From Blastococcus carthaginiensis (GTDB lineage: Bacteria; Actinomycetota; Actinomycetes; Mycobacteriales; Geodermatophilaceae): a stretch of DNA of 64,000 nt. Both the position numbers and the translations under genes were made by a program. The DNA lies in the NCBI RefSeq assembly GCF_030731085.1, contig NZ_JASNFN010000018.1, positions 1 through 64,000 of the forward strand, read 5' to 3'. Positions 42,679-51,199 of this stretch are shown here, piece after piece. Each line of letters begins with the position of its first letter. Positions within the stretch are counted from its first letter, which is position 1. The notes under the pieces were generated by a model, which was given only the letters and a program-made list of their open reading frames with translations, searched no databases and had not been told where the DNA came from.

Positions 42679-43995
42679 TCAGCGACCGGGAACGGGGCGC
42701 CGCAGCACCGACGGGCGGCAGAACCACGCGCCGACGAGCACCATCACCGCCGTCATCCCCAGGGCCGCGTCGACGGACGCCAGGTCGGCCAGGCCGCCGC
42801 TGAGCGCGGCGGCCAGCGGGCGCGACCCCACGAAGCCGACGAGCCACAGGGCCATGATCCGGCCGATGAACTCCCGCGGGACCCGGTCGTACAGCAATGT
42901 CGTGAAGGCGGTCAGGGCCAGGGTCATGCCCGCTCCCCCCACGCCGAACGCGATCAGGGCGGCGACGGCATCGCCGGTGAACGGCAGTGCCACCGAGGAG
43001 GCCATGAGCAGCACGAGCCCGAGCGGCGCCAGGTGCGGGTGGTCCAGGTAGCGGTGCAGGACCGCCTGGACGAAGAACGCGACGAAGGCACCGACCCCGA
43101 AGGCCGACGCGAACAGCCCCACGAGCTCGGGGCCGCCGCCCAGCGACGCGGAGAGTGCCGGCGCGAGGGTGATCGCGGGATCGGCGCCCACGCCGACCGC
43201 GGCCACCCCGAGGATCAGGACCGCAACGACCGGATCCGTGCGCAGGTAGCGCACCCCGTCCCGGACGGAGAAGGAGGCGCCCTCCGTCCGGGCCACCGGG
43301 CGGACGCGCAGCCAAACCACCGCGAGCAGGAACACGAAGTGGGTCGCGGCCGCGACCCCGAACGCCACCTCGTACCCGGCTGTCGCGGCCAGTACTCCAC
43401 CGGCGGCCGGCCCGACCGCACGCCCGACGGAGAAGGTGAGGTTGTCGAGCGCGACCGCCCGGCCCACCTCGCCCTCCCGGACGAGCGAGGGCAGCATCGC
43501 CTGCATCGCCGGGCCCCCGATGGTGAAGCCGACGCCCGCGATCATGGCGGTGGCCATCACCAGCCAGGCAGGGACGTCGCCGAGCTCGTTGGTGGCCCAC
43601 ACCCAGCCGGCGAGCAGGGTCGCGCCGACGAAGCAGATGAATCGGCCGACGACGAGCTGCCGTCGGGGGTTGCCCCGGTCGGCCATCGCGCCGCTCAGCG
43701 GGGCGAAGACCAGCTGAGGGGTGAACTGGAAAAAGCTCACCAGTCCGACGAGGAAGACCGACCGCGTCAGCTGGTAGATCAGGCTGGCGCTGGCGATGTT
43801 CTGGACCCAGATCCCGCAGTTGGCCAGGAGCTTGCCGGCGAAGAAGGGTCCGTAGACGCCGTCGACCACCAGTGCGAAGGAGTTCCGCGGCCGTGGCCGG
43901 GCCGGCCGTGGTTCGACGGGCCCGTCGTACCCCGGCCCCGCGGTCCGGAGCCCGTCGTCCGGGTCGGGTTCCTCGGCCTCGACCGCGCTGCTCAC
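42679..43995 (-). CDS. MFS exporter, EntS-like (block B copy)
   Basis: A 438-aa, 12-helix MFS_3-type exporter closely related to the one at 9522-10829. They share MADRGNPRRQ / MADRGSPRRQ, SLVREGEVGRAVALDNLTFSVGRAVGPA, DRVPREFIGRIMALWLVGFVGSRPLAAAL and the last seven residues RRPVPGR. Unlike the rest of block B it is intact. It is the third gene of the SDR-MaoC-MFS operon, 22 bases after MaoC, and converges on the GntR gene. It may now serve the catabolic pathway, for example by exporting an intermediate or toxic analogue. The GTG start at 43995 is the first in frame. Confidence 0.8.
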   Translation of the reverse strand: MSSAVEAEEPDPDDGLRTAGPGYDGPVEPRPARPRPRNSFALVVDGVYGPFFAGKLLANCGIWVQNIASASLIYQLTRSVFLVGLVSFFQFTPQLVFAPLSGAMADRGNPRRQLVVGRFICFVGATLLAGWVWATNELGDVPAWLVMATAMIAGVGFTIGGPAMQAMLPSLVREGEVGRAVALDNLTFSVGRAVGPAAGGVLAATAGYEVAFGVAAATHFVFLLAVVWLRVRPVARTEGASFSVRDGVRYLRTDPVVAVLILGVAAVGVGADPAITLAPALSASLGGGPELVGLFASAFGVGAFVAFFVQAVLHRYLDHPHLAPLGLVLLMASSVALPFTGDAVAALIAFGVGGAGMTLALTAFTTLLYDRVPREFIGRIMALWLVGFVGSRPLAAALSGGLADLASVDAALGMTAVMVLVGAWFCRPSVLRRPVPGR

Positions 43996-44017
43996 CGTGC
44001 CCCCCGCTGCCCCAGCG

Positions 44018-44473
44018 TCAGAAGTAGTAGCGGGCGATGCTCTCCACCACGCAGGCCGGCTTCGCCGCCCCCTCCTGCTCGATGGTGTGGCGGAACTTCA
44101 CCTGGATGCCCCCCTCGACGGGCGTGGCGTCGACCAGCTCGATGCGGCTGCGGATCCGGCTGCCCGCCGGGACCGGCGCGGGGAAGCGCGCCTTGTCCAG
44201 GCCGTAGTTGACGCCCATCTTCGTACCGTCGACGCGGAAGACCGTCTTCTGCAGCGGGACCAGCAGCGACAGCGTCAGGTAGCCGTGCGCGATCGGCCCG
44301 CCGAAGGGGCTCTCCGCCTTGGCGCGCTCGACGTCGACGTGGATCCACTGGTGGTCGCCGGTGGCCTCGGCAAACTGGTCGATGCGCTCCTGGTCGACGG
44401 TCAGCCAGTCGCTGACGCCGATCTCGGTGCCGACGTTGCTCTGCAGATCGTCGGGGCCGGTGAACACGCGCAT
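44018..44473 (-). CDS. MaoC-family enoyl-CoA hydratase
   Basis: A 151-aa single hot-dog domain. The hydratase-2 motif is seen in FAEATGDHQWIHVDVERAK...PFGGPIAHGYLTLSL, with catalytic Asp40 and His45. The N-terminus is short (MRVFTGPDDLQSNVG), and the protein would act as a homodimer producing (R)-3-hydroxyacyl-CoA from enoyl-CoA. The ATG at 44473 lies 40 bases after the SDR stop. Together, SDR and MaoC can do hydration plus oxidation of a chain. Confidence 0.85.
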   Translation of the reverse strand: MRVFTGPDDLQSNVGTEIGVSDWLTVDQERIDQFAEATGDHQWIHVDVERAKAESPFGGPIAHGYLTLSLLVPLQKTVFRVDGTKMGVNYGLDKARFPAPVPAGSRIRSRIELVDATPVEGGIQVKFRHTIEQEGAAKPACVVESIARYYF

Positions 44474-44513
44474 GGGGTACTCGCTCTCGCTCGGGATCGG
44501 ACCGGACGGTGGA

Positions 44514-45341
44514 TCAGCGGCCGATGGGCCGGGCCCGCAGGTGGTCGCCGGGGTAGGCATCGGCGAAGGTCAGGACGCGCCCCTGGGCGGCCACGAGGTC
44601 GTCGGCCTGCGCGACGAGGGCCGCGAGGTCGTCGTTGGCGTGCAGGAACCGGCCTGACAGCGCGTCGAGCTCGCCGCGGGCGATGGCGAGGAAGCCGTCG
44701 ACGGCCTGCTCCATCGGCGTCCACTCAAGCGCTGGCTTGTCCCCCAAGCCCAGCGTCTCGGTCATCGCCGTGCGCACGCGGCCGGGACTGAAGTTGAAGG
44801 CATGGACCCCGGTACCGGCGAGGCCCTTGTCTAGCGACTCCATCAGCTGCGCCAGCGCGGCCTTCGACGTCCCGTAGGCGGTCTGGGTCGCCATACTGCG
44901 CACGGCGCGCATGCTGTTGACGCTCACGATCCGGCCAGAACCCCGGGCCAGCATCCCCGGCACGACCGCGGCGGCGAACAGCATCGGGCCACGCACGTTC
45001 ACGGTCACCGCCTGCCACCAGCCTTCGGTGTCGGCCTCCCAGAGCGTCCGCTCCTCCGGCTCGACGACGCCGGCGTTGTTCACCAGGAGGTCGATGCCCC
45101 CGAGAGCCGACTCCGTCTCGGCCACGACCCGCTGGACGTGCACCGGATCGGTGACGTCGCCGGGGAAGGTCAGGACCGGGCGGTCCCCGGCTGCGGTGAG
45201 CTCCGCACGAAGCTCTACCAGCTGGTCCCCCGATCGAGCGGTGAGGGCGAGTGCCATGCCCTCCGCGTGCAGGCGTGTGGCGAGCGCCCGCCCGATCCCC
45301 CGACTGGCGCCGGTGACCAGCGCTGTCCGACCGTCGAGCAC
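44514..45341 (-). CDS. short-chain dehydrogenase/reductase
   Basis: A 275-aa SDR. TGASRGIG is at residues 10-17, ALTARSGD favours NADP(H), NNAG is at 88-91, and the catalytic set is Ser143, Tyr156 and Lys160 (YGTSK). The GTG start at 45341 is supported by AAGGGAG six bases upstream and by alignment of the SDR fold. The same frame stays open upstream through the YeeE/YedE-like gene to 45905, so a fusion polypeptide is formally possible. The candidate operator at 45380 in between argues for separate initiation. It is the first gene of the SDR-MaoC-MFS operon. Confidence 0.8.
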   Translation of the reverse strand: MLDGRTALVTGASRGIGRALATRLHAEGMALALTARSGDQLVELRAELTAAGDRPVLTFPGDVTDPVHVQRVVAETESALGGIDLLVNNAGVVEPEERTLWEADTEGWWQAVTVNVRGPMLFAAAVVPGMLARGSGRIVSVNSMRAVRSMATQTAYGTSKAALAQLMESLDKGLAGTGVHAFNFSPGRVRTAMTETLGLGDKPALEWTPMEQAVDGFLAIARGELDALSGRFLHANDDLAALVAQADDLVAAQGRVLTFADAYPGDHLRARPIGR

Positions 45342-45375
45342 GGCACGCTCCCTTCGTCGCGAACGATTCAGGATG

Positions 45376-45389
45376 AAATGTATACAAAT
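45376..45389. promoter_or_regulatory. candidate GntR operator upstream of the SDR operon
   Basis: GAAATGTATACAAAT region with GTATAC at 45380-45385, 39 bases upstream of the SDR GTG. It has the best symmetry of the four sites (AATGTATACAAAT). It falls inside the 3' end of the preceding open frame, which indicates that this part is no longer under protein constraint. Confidence 0.55.
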
Positions 45390-45396
45390 CTGACTG

Positions 45397-45905
45397 ACAA
45401 TTGCCAGCCTTCTACCGCGCCCTGCCCGAGGACCTCGGAAGCGTGCAGTCACCCGCCCGGCCAGAGGAGGGGTCGGATCGGTGCTGAGCGGCTGCCGTTG
45501 CCACCGCTCGACAAGGCCGCGCAGCCAGAGCCCGCCCGGCAGCCCGACGAGGACCACGAGCCCGTAGAGCCCACCGGTCGTGGTCATGACGACCGTGATG
45601 CCCGGGCAGGTGGCGCCGACCCCGAAGCCCATTCCGAAGACGGCACCCCCGTAGACGTGACGGCGTTCGATCCGGGCGTGGGGCAGGGTCAGCGGGCCCG
45701 CGTACCGCGTCCGCCCCAGGCGGCGCAGGACGGCGAAGCCGACGGCGGTCACCGCCATCGCGCTGCCCATCATCAGGGAGATGTACGGGTCCTCCAGCAG
45801 GAGCCCGTCGTGGATGGTGTCGTAGTCGCCCAGTCCGCTGACGGTGAGCAGGAAGCCGAAGGTCGCGCCGACGGCGAGGACCGACCAGCGGACGCCGCGC
45901 GTCAC
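45397..45905 (-). CDS. YeeE/YedE (DUF6691-type) membrane protein, 3' end degraded
   Basis: The second half of a YeeE/YedE (thiosulfate-transport-like) pair. From the GTG at 45905 it reads VTRGVRWSVLAVGATFGFLLTVSG, PYISLMMGSAMAVTAVGFAVLRR, HVYGGAVFGMGFGVGATCPGIT, then GGLYGLVVLVGLPGGLWLRGLVERW, giving four helices. The GFGVGATCPGI segment contains the conserved Cys of the family. After VERW the expected stop is missing: the frame runs on through low-quality sequence, the operator site and the whole SDR to 44514. The start overlaps the stop of the first-half gene. It could import a sulfur compound, but its upstream partner is frameshifted, so the pair is probably dying. Confidence 0.55.
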
Positions 45906-46370
45906 AACAGCCCGCCGGTCAGCCCGTGGAGGGCCAGCGTCACCAGCACGGCGACCGAGAAGAACGTCGCCGTCATTACGAGACTGTCCGGGGATCCTGC
46001 GGCACAGCCGGACATCCCGTGCCCCGACGTGCAGCCGCCGGCCCACCGGGACCCGTAGCTCAGCGCGATCCCGACCAGGGGCAGGATCGGGACGAGCGCG
46101 CCCGGCCCCAGGAGCTCTGACAGCCGGCCGTAGCCGGTGCACGACCACCGGTGGTCCCAGCAGGGCGGCACCAGCGAGCCACCGACCAGGGCGAGCAGGA
46201 AGGTTCGCCGCCAGGGGTCAGGACAGCCCTCGGCCGGCGCGATGATCGCCAGCCAGGCCCCCGGACACCCCGAGCCGGGCGTTGATCAGCCCGTACAGCG
46301 CGACCACGCACACTCCGACCCCCGGGCCGGTGACCCACCACGGCAGCTGCGGAGCGATCCAGTCGAGCAC
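45902..46370 (-). pseudogene. YeeE/YedE membrane protein, first half, frameshifted
   Basis: From the GTG at 46370 (AAGGGG upstream) the frame reads VLDWIAPQLPWWVTGPGVGVCVVALYGLINARLGVSG and then stops after GGLAGDHRAGRGLS. Removing one base from the five-C run at 46258-46262 restores WLAIIAPAEGCPDPWRRTFLLALVGGSL and continues to GGCTSGHGMSGCAAGSPDS, typical of YeeE/YedE, ending at 45902. The lesion is in a homopolymer, so a sequencing error is possible. The family moves thiosulfate or other sulfur species. No counterpart exists in block A. Confidence 0.7.
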
Positions 46371-46515
46371 GGCGACCCCTTCGACGGAGAACGGCCGCAC
46401 ATGCTGCCATCCCTCGGCACCCATAGCCGCTCCGCGGACACCCCGCGAGGAGCTGCTCGGCGCCTAGCGTCCAGCGAACGAAGCCGTTCAGGCTCTCGAT
46501 GAGGGAGCGCACACC

Positions 46516-46650
46516 ATAGGTGACAAGTCCCCGCGGCAGCAGATGGCGAAGAAGGCCACCGGCAAGTCGATCAGAGAGAAGCGGATGGAGAAGAAGGCCA
46601 AGAACGATCACGCGTCGCAGATGGAGAACCTGACCCACGGCAAGAAGAGC
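46516..46650 (+). pseudogene. small basic protein, block B copy, start codon lost
   Basis: A paralogue of the 45-aa protein at 10901. The leader (GATGAGGGAGCGCACACC) and the -10 hexamer TAGCGT at 46465 are kept, but the ATG has become ATA. The peptide continues GDKSPRQQMAKKATGKSIREKRMEKKAKNDHASQMENLTHGKK, and the stop codon has also changed, so the frame runs on to 46770. An in-frame ATG at 46543 could still start a shorter, extended product. This is most simply a decaying copy. The upstream conservation supports that the leader region is functional in block A. Confidence 0.6.
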
Positions 46651-46744
46651 GGCCCCCCGACCGGTCAGCCTCTCCTGATGGGAAGGCTGACCGGCGACGT
46701 CCCGCGCGCGTCCAGGTCACCGGTAGCGGTGAGCCGGGCGGTGG

Positions 46745-48291
46745 TCACCTGCGCAGCACGGCGTCGATGAGGTGCGGACCCGGCTCGGCCAGCGCCCGGC
46801 GCAACTGGTCGGCGAGCTCCTCGGTGGTCGTCGCCCGGCTGGCCGGCACCCCCATGCCGGTCGCGAGGGCGACGAAGTCGAGGTCGGGTCCACCCAGGTC
46901 GAGCAGCCGGCCGGCCCGCTCGCCGTCGCCGGCCGCTCCGACCCGCCCAGGCTCGTGCTCGGGGATCGCGTAGGACCCGTTGTCGCAGATGATCGTGGTA
47001 ATATCCGCCTGTTCGCGGGCATAGCTCTACAGGGCTGAAATCGTGTACATCGCGCTTCCGTGGGCCTGGATGCCGATGACCGGCCGGTCGGGGCACGCCA
47101 CCGCCGCGCCGAGCGCCACCGGCAGCCCGTAGCCGATGGCCCCGCCGGTGAGGGCGAGCCAGTCGTGACGGGGAGCGCCTGCCGTGAGCTCCATGAGCCC
47201 CGCCCCGGAGCTGATCGCCTCGTCGACGACGATGGCGCGCTCGGGGAGCAGCGCCCCGATCACCGCGGCCATCGTGCGCGGGGTCAGCTCCCCCGCCCGG
47301 CAGATCCGGGCGCGACGCCTCGAGCACCTCGGGTTCGGCACCCGGGGCGGCTCGCTCGGCAAGGGCGCCCAGCGCGGCGACCGCGTCCTCCCCCGGTGCG
47401 ATGAGCACGTGCACGGTGCAGCCCTCCGGCACCGGGTGGCCCCGCACACCCGGGTAGGAGAAGAAGTGCACCGGCGCCTGCGCGCCGGCCAGCACCAGGT
47501 GCTTGGCCCCGCGAAGGCGGCGACGGCCATCTCGGGGGGATAGGGCAGGCGAGCGAGGTCGGGCAGGCCCGCGCCCCGCGCGGCGTGCGCCGGGAAGGTC
47601 TCCGACATCAGCCGCGCCCCCGTCCCGGCGACCACCCGGGCGGCGGCGAGCTGTCCGGACTCGCTCATGCCATCGGCCCCGAGAAAGAGCACGGCGGGCT
47701 CACCGGGGACCAGCACGGCCGCGACGTCGTCCACCACCGACGGCGCGACCTGCGGCGCGGGCCGGGCGGGCACCGGCGCGGCGATCTCGGCGCCGTCCTC
47801 CCAGGACACGTCCGCGGGCAGGATTAGGGTCGCGATCCTCCCGGGGGACGCCGACGCAGCGGCCACCGCATCGGCGGCGTCGGCCGCGACGTCGGCGGTG
47901 GCGAGCGAGCGCCGCACCCAGCCGGAGACGGTTCCGGCGACCGCGTCGATGTCGGACTCCAGAGGTGCGTCCAGCCGCTTGTGCGGCCGGGCATGGTCGC
48001 CGACGACGTTCCTCAGCGGCGTCCGGCCGCGGCGGGCGTTGTGCAGATTGGCCAGCCCGTTGGCCATCCCCGGCCCGAGGTGCAAGAGGTCGCCGTCGGC
48101 CGGCCGGCCATCCGCGCGTAGCCGTCGTCAGCACCGGTGGCGACGCCCTCGAAAAGGGTGAGCACGGCACGCATGTCGGGGACGTCGTCCAGAGCAGCAA
48201 CGAAGTGCATCTCCGACGTGCCGGGGTTGGCGAAGCAGACGTCCACCCCCGCGTCGACGAGTGTGCGGATGAGGGCCTGAGCTCCGTTCAC
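46745..48291 (-). pseudogene. ThDP-dependent decarboxylase/synthase, block B copy, inactivated
   Basis: A paralogue of the intact enzyme at 12679-14217, aligned along its whole length. It starts at the GTG at 48291 (VNGAQALIRTLVDAG). Lesions seen: a frameshift near 48089 (after GRPTAT), another near 47508 (after AAFAG), a compensating one near 47300, and a Trp-to-stop change (CTA on the plus strand at 47027-47029, within SALWSYAREQ). In addition the cofactor motif has changed from QADGSAMYT to QAHGSAMYT, and GGAIGDGLP to GGAIGYGLP. The gene is dead by several independent events. Upstream it abuts the EthD remnant, which probably shows the ancestral gene order. Confidence 0.85.
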
Positions 48292-48293
48292 CG

Positions 48294-48604
48294 TCAACTC
48301 GCGGTCTCGATGTCGAAGTGGGTGAACGTGACCCCGCCGGTCGCGAAGTCGGCGAGGTCCTTACCAGCCGCCCGACCTTCGGGCGACGCGAGCGCCTCCC
48401 CCATGGCCCGCTCGGAGTCGAAGTGCAGCCCGGCGACCAGGTAGGGCGCCGGCTGGGCGGGGTCCATGGCTGCGGCGTGCCCGAAGGTCAGCCGCACCAG
48501 GCCGGGCTGCTTCAGCGCCAACGGGTGTGGGTCTCCCGGTAGTAGGCGTCGAACGCCGCAGGATTGGTGGGCTGTCCGTAGCTGACAACGAGCCGGTGCA
48601 CCAT
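48294..48604 (-). pseudogene. EthD-like protein, block B copy, frameshifted
   Basis: A paralogue of 19180-19491. From the ATG at 48604 it reads MVHRLVVSYGQPTNPAAFDAYYRETH, then loses one base near 48522-48528 (CACACCCG versus CACGTCCCG). In the other frame it continues LALKQPGLVRLTFGHAAAMDPAQPAPYLVAGLHFDSERAMGEAL, ending at 48294. Its stop sits three bases before the ThDP gene's start. A single missing base is enough to inactivate it. Confidence 0.8.
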
Positions 48605-48685
48605 GCAGGACCTCCGATGACGTCCGGGCTCCGCTGCCCGTGACCGTCCCTGCACCCGATCAGGTGCGGGGCGACCCCCGCGACC

Positions 48686-49617
48686 TCAGAAGGTCAGCAC
48701 CAACCGGCCACGGACGCCGCCGCGCTCCAGCTGCCGGTGCGCGTCGGCGGCCTGCTCGGCAGGGAAGGTCCGCGCCACCCGGAGGGTGAGGACGCCGTCC
48801 TCCACCTGCTGGCGCAGCCGGTCCAGCACGGCCCGGTCCTCCGCGACCTTGCGCACCAGCGGCGGGAAGAACCGCAACCCGCGCTGCCCGTCGCCGCGGT
48901 AGCCGCGCACCGTCGCGACCGAGCCGCCGTCGCGCACCGCGGGGAGCACCAGCGCGTCCTGCACCGCGCCGTCGGCCAGCCCGTCCACGCCCTCGGGGAA
49001 CTGCTCGCGGATGCGCTCTGCCACGTCGTCGCCCCGGCGCACCGGGACGTCGGCCCAGCTTGCGCAACAGTGGCTCGTCGGCTTCCGCGGCGTCGGCGAC
49101 CACCGTCAGCCCGTCGGCCTTGGCCAGCTGCACGACGTACCCGCCGAAGGTACCGGCCGCGCCGGTCACCGCGAGCACCTGGCCGGGCCGCAGCCTCATG
49201 AGGTCGAGGGCGAAGCGTGCGGTAAGGCCGTTCATCGGCAGCGTCGAGGCGGCCACGGCGTCGACGCCCTTCGGCGCGCGGACCACCGAGTCGCCGGGCA
49301 GCACCTTGTCCTCGCGGTAGCCGCCGTGCGGGCCGAAAGGGACAACGATCCCCATCGCGTCGTCCCCGACCGCCACGTGCTCGACGCCGTCGCCGACCTC
49401 GATGACGACCCCCGCGACGTCCATCCCGGGTACCCACGGCGGGGTCGTGATCGGGTCGCGCCCGGCGTAGGCCCCGACCGGGCATGGGTGTCGGTCAGGT
49501 TGACCGCCGCCGCCTGCACCCGGAGCCGCACCTGCCCGGGGCCCAGCGGCTCCGCTGGACGTCGACGATGTGCAGGACCTCGGGCCCGCCGAACTCGATG
49601 ACTCCTGCTGCGCGCAT
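48686..49617 (-). pseudogene. quinone oxidoreductase-like MDR, block B copy, frameshifted
   Basis: A paralogue of 19574-20509. It starts MRAAGVIEFGGPEVLHIVDV at 49617, then breaks near 49553, near 49480 and near 49060. Intact runs between the breaks are GAYAGRDPITTPPWVPGMDVAGVVIEVGDGV, VTGAAGTFGGYVVQLAKADG and RRGDDVAERIREQFPEGVDG...VRGRLVLTF. At least three independent indels make it non-functional. It is followed by the EthD and ThDP remnants on the same strand, the original three-gene operon. Confidence 0.85.
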
Positions 49618-49677
49618 GCCCGTCTGCCTACACGCGGGCAGCGGCGCCGGACGACCGGGTCGGCGCCCGACACGCGC

Positions 49678-50367
49678 TCAGGCGGCAGCCGGGACGTCCT
49701 CCAGCCGGCGCAGCGGCATGCCGAGCCGGGACGACAGGTCGCCGACGTCGGTCCCGTACGTCTCGACGACCGTTACCACCCCCTGGTCGATCCGGAACAC
49801 CGCCAGGTCGGTGTACACCCGGCTCACGCACTCGGCCCCGGTCAGCGGATAGGTGCACTCCGGCACGATCTTCGGCATCCCATCGCGATCGAAGAGCGTC
49901 ATGATCGCGAAGACGCTCTTGGCCCCCACGGCCAGGTCCATCGCGCCACCGACGCCCGGGATGGCGTCGGGTTCGCCGGTGTGCCAGTTGGCGAGGTCGC
50001 CCCGGGCCGACACCTGGTAGGCCCCGAGCACGCAGAGATCGAGATGTCCGCCGCGCATCATGGCGAAGGAGGTCGGGTGGTCGAAGTACGCGGCCCCCGG
50101 GAGCTCGGTGACGTGGAGCTTGCCGGCGTTGACGAGGTCGGGATCCACCTCGTCCCCGGTCGCGACCGGCCCCATGCCCAGCATGCCGTTCTCGGTGTGG
50201 AGGGTGACCCCGTGCTCGGGATCGATGAACTCGGCGACGAGCGTCGGGAGCCCGACCCCGAGGTTCACGTAGGACCCGACGGCGATGTCGCGGGCGAGCC
50301 GCTCGGCCATCTGCGAGCGGTCGAGTGCCGGCTGGTCCCGGTGCTCGAGGGTGTGGTGGGCGGTCAC
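49678..50367 (-). CDS. 3-oxoacid CoA-transferase subunit B
   Basis: A 229-aa beta subunit of a class I CoA-transferase (AtoA/ScoB/PcaJ-like). It has RDIAVGSYVNLGVGLPTLVAEFI, the catalytic Glu59 in LHTENGMLGMGP, FAMMRGGHLDLCVLGAYQVS, and KIVPECTYPLTG. The GTG at 50367 overlaps the alpha subunit stop by four bases. It transfers CoA from succinyl-CoA or acetyl-CoA to a 3-oxo acid such as acetoacetate or 3-oxoadipate. Which acid it takes cannot be read from the sequence. With the alpha subunit it would either activate an acid or recover a product of the pathway. Confidence 0.9.
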   Translation of the reverse strand: MTAHHTLEHRDQPALDRSQMAERLARDIAVGSYVNLGVGLPTLVAEFIDPEHGVTLHTENGMLGMGPVATGDEVDPDLVNAGKLHVTELPGAAYFDHPTSFAMMRGGHLDLCVLGAYQVSARGDLANWHTGEPDAIPGVGGAMDLAVGAKSVFAIMTLFDRDGMPKIVPECTYPLTGAECVSRVYTDLAVFRIDQGVVTVVETYGTDVGDLSSRLGMPLRRLEDVPAAA

Positions 50368-51041
50368 GCGGTCTCCTCCAGGACGGGGCGGACGGCCACC
50401 CGGTCGACGAAGATCCCCGGTGTCACCACCACCTCGGGATCGATCTCCCCGATCTCCACCACGCTGTCGACCTCGGCGATGGTCAGCTTCGCCGCGGTGG
50501 CCATGACGGGGCCAAAGTTGCGGGCCGTCTTGCGGTAGACGAGGTTGCCCCGACGGTCGGAGCGGTGCGCCCGGATCAGCGCGACGTCGCCGGTGAGCGG
50601 GGACTCGAAGACGTACTCGCGACCGTCGATGACCCGTACCTCCTTGCCCTCCGCGAGGAGGGTGCGGACGCCGGTGCGCGTGTAGAAGCCGCCGACGCCG
50701 GCCCCGCCGGCCCGGAGCCGCTCGGCGAGCGTCCCCTGGGGAACGACCTCCAGCTTGATCTTCCCGGCCCGGTAGAGGTCCATGAAGACGAACGAGTCGG
50801 CCTGGCGGGGAAAGGAGCAGATGAGCTTGCCCACCCGGCCCGCGCCGATGAGCGCCGCCAGGCCGGTCGTGCCCGAGCCGGCGTTGTTGCTCACGACCGT
50901 GAGATCGGTCGCGCCCTGGCGGACCAGCGCCTCGAGCAGCTCGATCGCCAGACCCGGGGCTCCGAAGCCCCCGACCAGGACCGTCGCGCCGTCTCGCACG
51001 CCGGCGACGGCCTCGTCGCAGGAGGCCGCGAACGAGGTCAC
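50364..51041 (-). CDS. 3-oxoacid CoA-transferase subunit A
   Basis: A 225-aa alpha subunit (AtoD/ScoA/PcaI-like). It has DGATVLVGGFGAPGLAIELLEAL, VVSNNAGSGTTGLAALI, FPRQADSFVFMDLYRAGKI, and VVPQGTLAERLRAGGAGVGGFYTRTGV. The GTG at 51041 is chosen because GGAGG lies seven bases upstream; an in-frame upstream ATG lacks a site. Its promoter region holds the GTATAC candidate operator at 51135, 94 bases upstream. The gene lies just outside the decayed block B and is oriented with the island's other minus-strand operons. Confidence 0.9.
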   Translation of the reverse strand: MTSFAASCDEAVAGVRDGATVLVGGFGAPGLAIELLEALVRQGATDLTVVSNNAGSGTTGLAALIGAGRVGKLICSFPRQADSFVFMDLYRAGKIKLEVVPQGTLAERLRAGGAGVGGFYTRTGVRTLLAEGKEVRVIDGREYVFESPLTGDVALIRAHRSDRRGNLVYRKTARNFGPVMATAAKLTIAEVDSVVEIGEIDPEVVVTPGIFVDRVAVRPVLEETA

Positions 51042-51131
51042 CGGGGAACCTCCGCACGGAGCGCCGAGCTGCATCGGGACGACTGCCGCATCGGGTGACC
51101 TCGGTTCGTGGCGGGACGGAGGGACACGAGG

Positions 51132-51145
51132 ATCGTATACAAAAT
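51132..51145. promoter_or_regulatory. candidate GntR operator upstream of the CoA-transferase AB operon
   Basis: ATCGTATACAAAAT with GTATAC at 51135-51140. It shares the AT-rich right flank (ACAAAAT / ACAAATC) with the 45380 site. It is located 94 bases upstream of the subunit A GTG. Confidence 0.5.
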
Positions 51146-51199
51146 CCCTGGCTGTCCAACACCCCGCCGCCCGGGACGACGGTCGACGCGGAGCCGGGG

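Noticed and set aside
45341..45905. Treating YeeE second half and SDR as one 463-aa fusion gene
   Set aside because: The SDR has its own ribosome binding site and an upstream operator, and the linker sequence is not protein-like.
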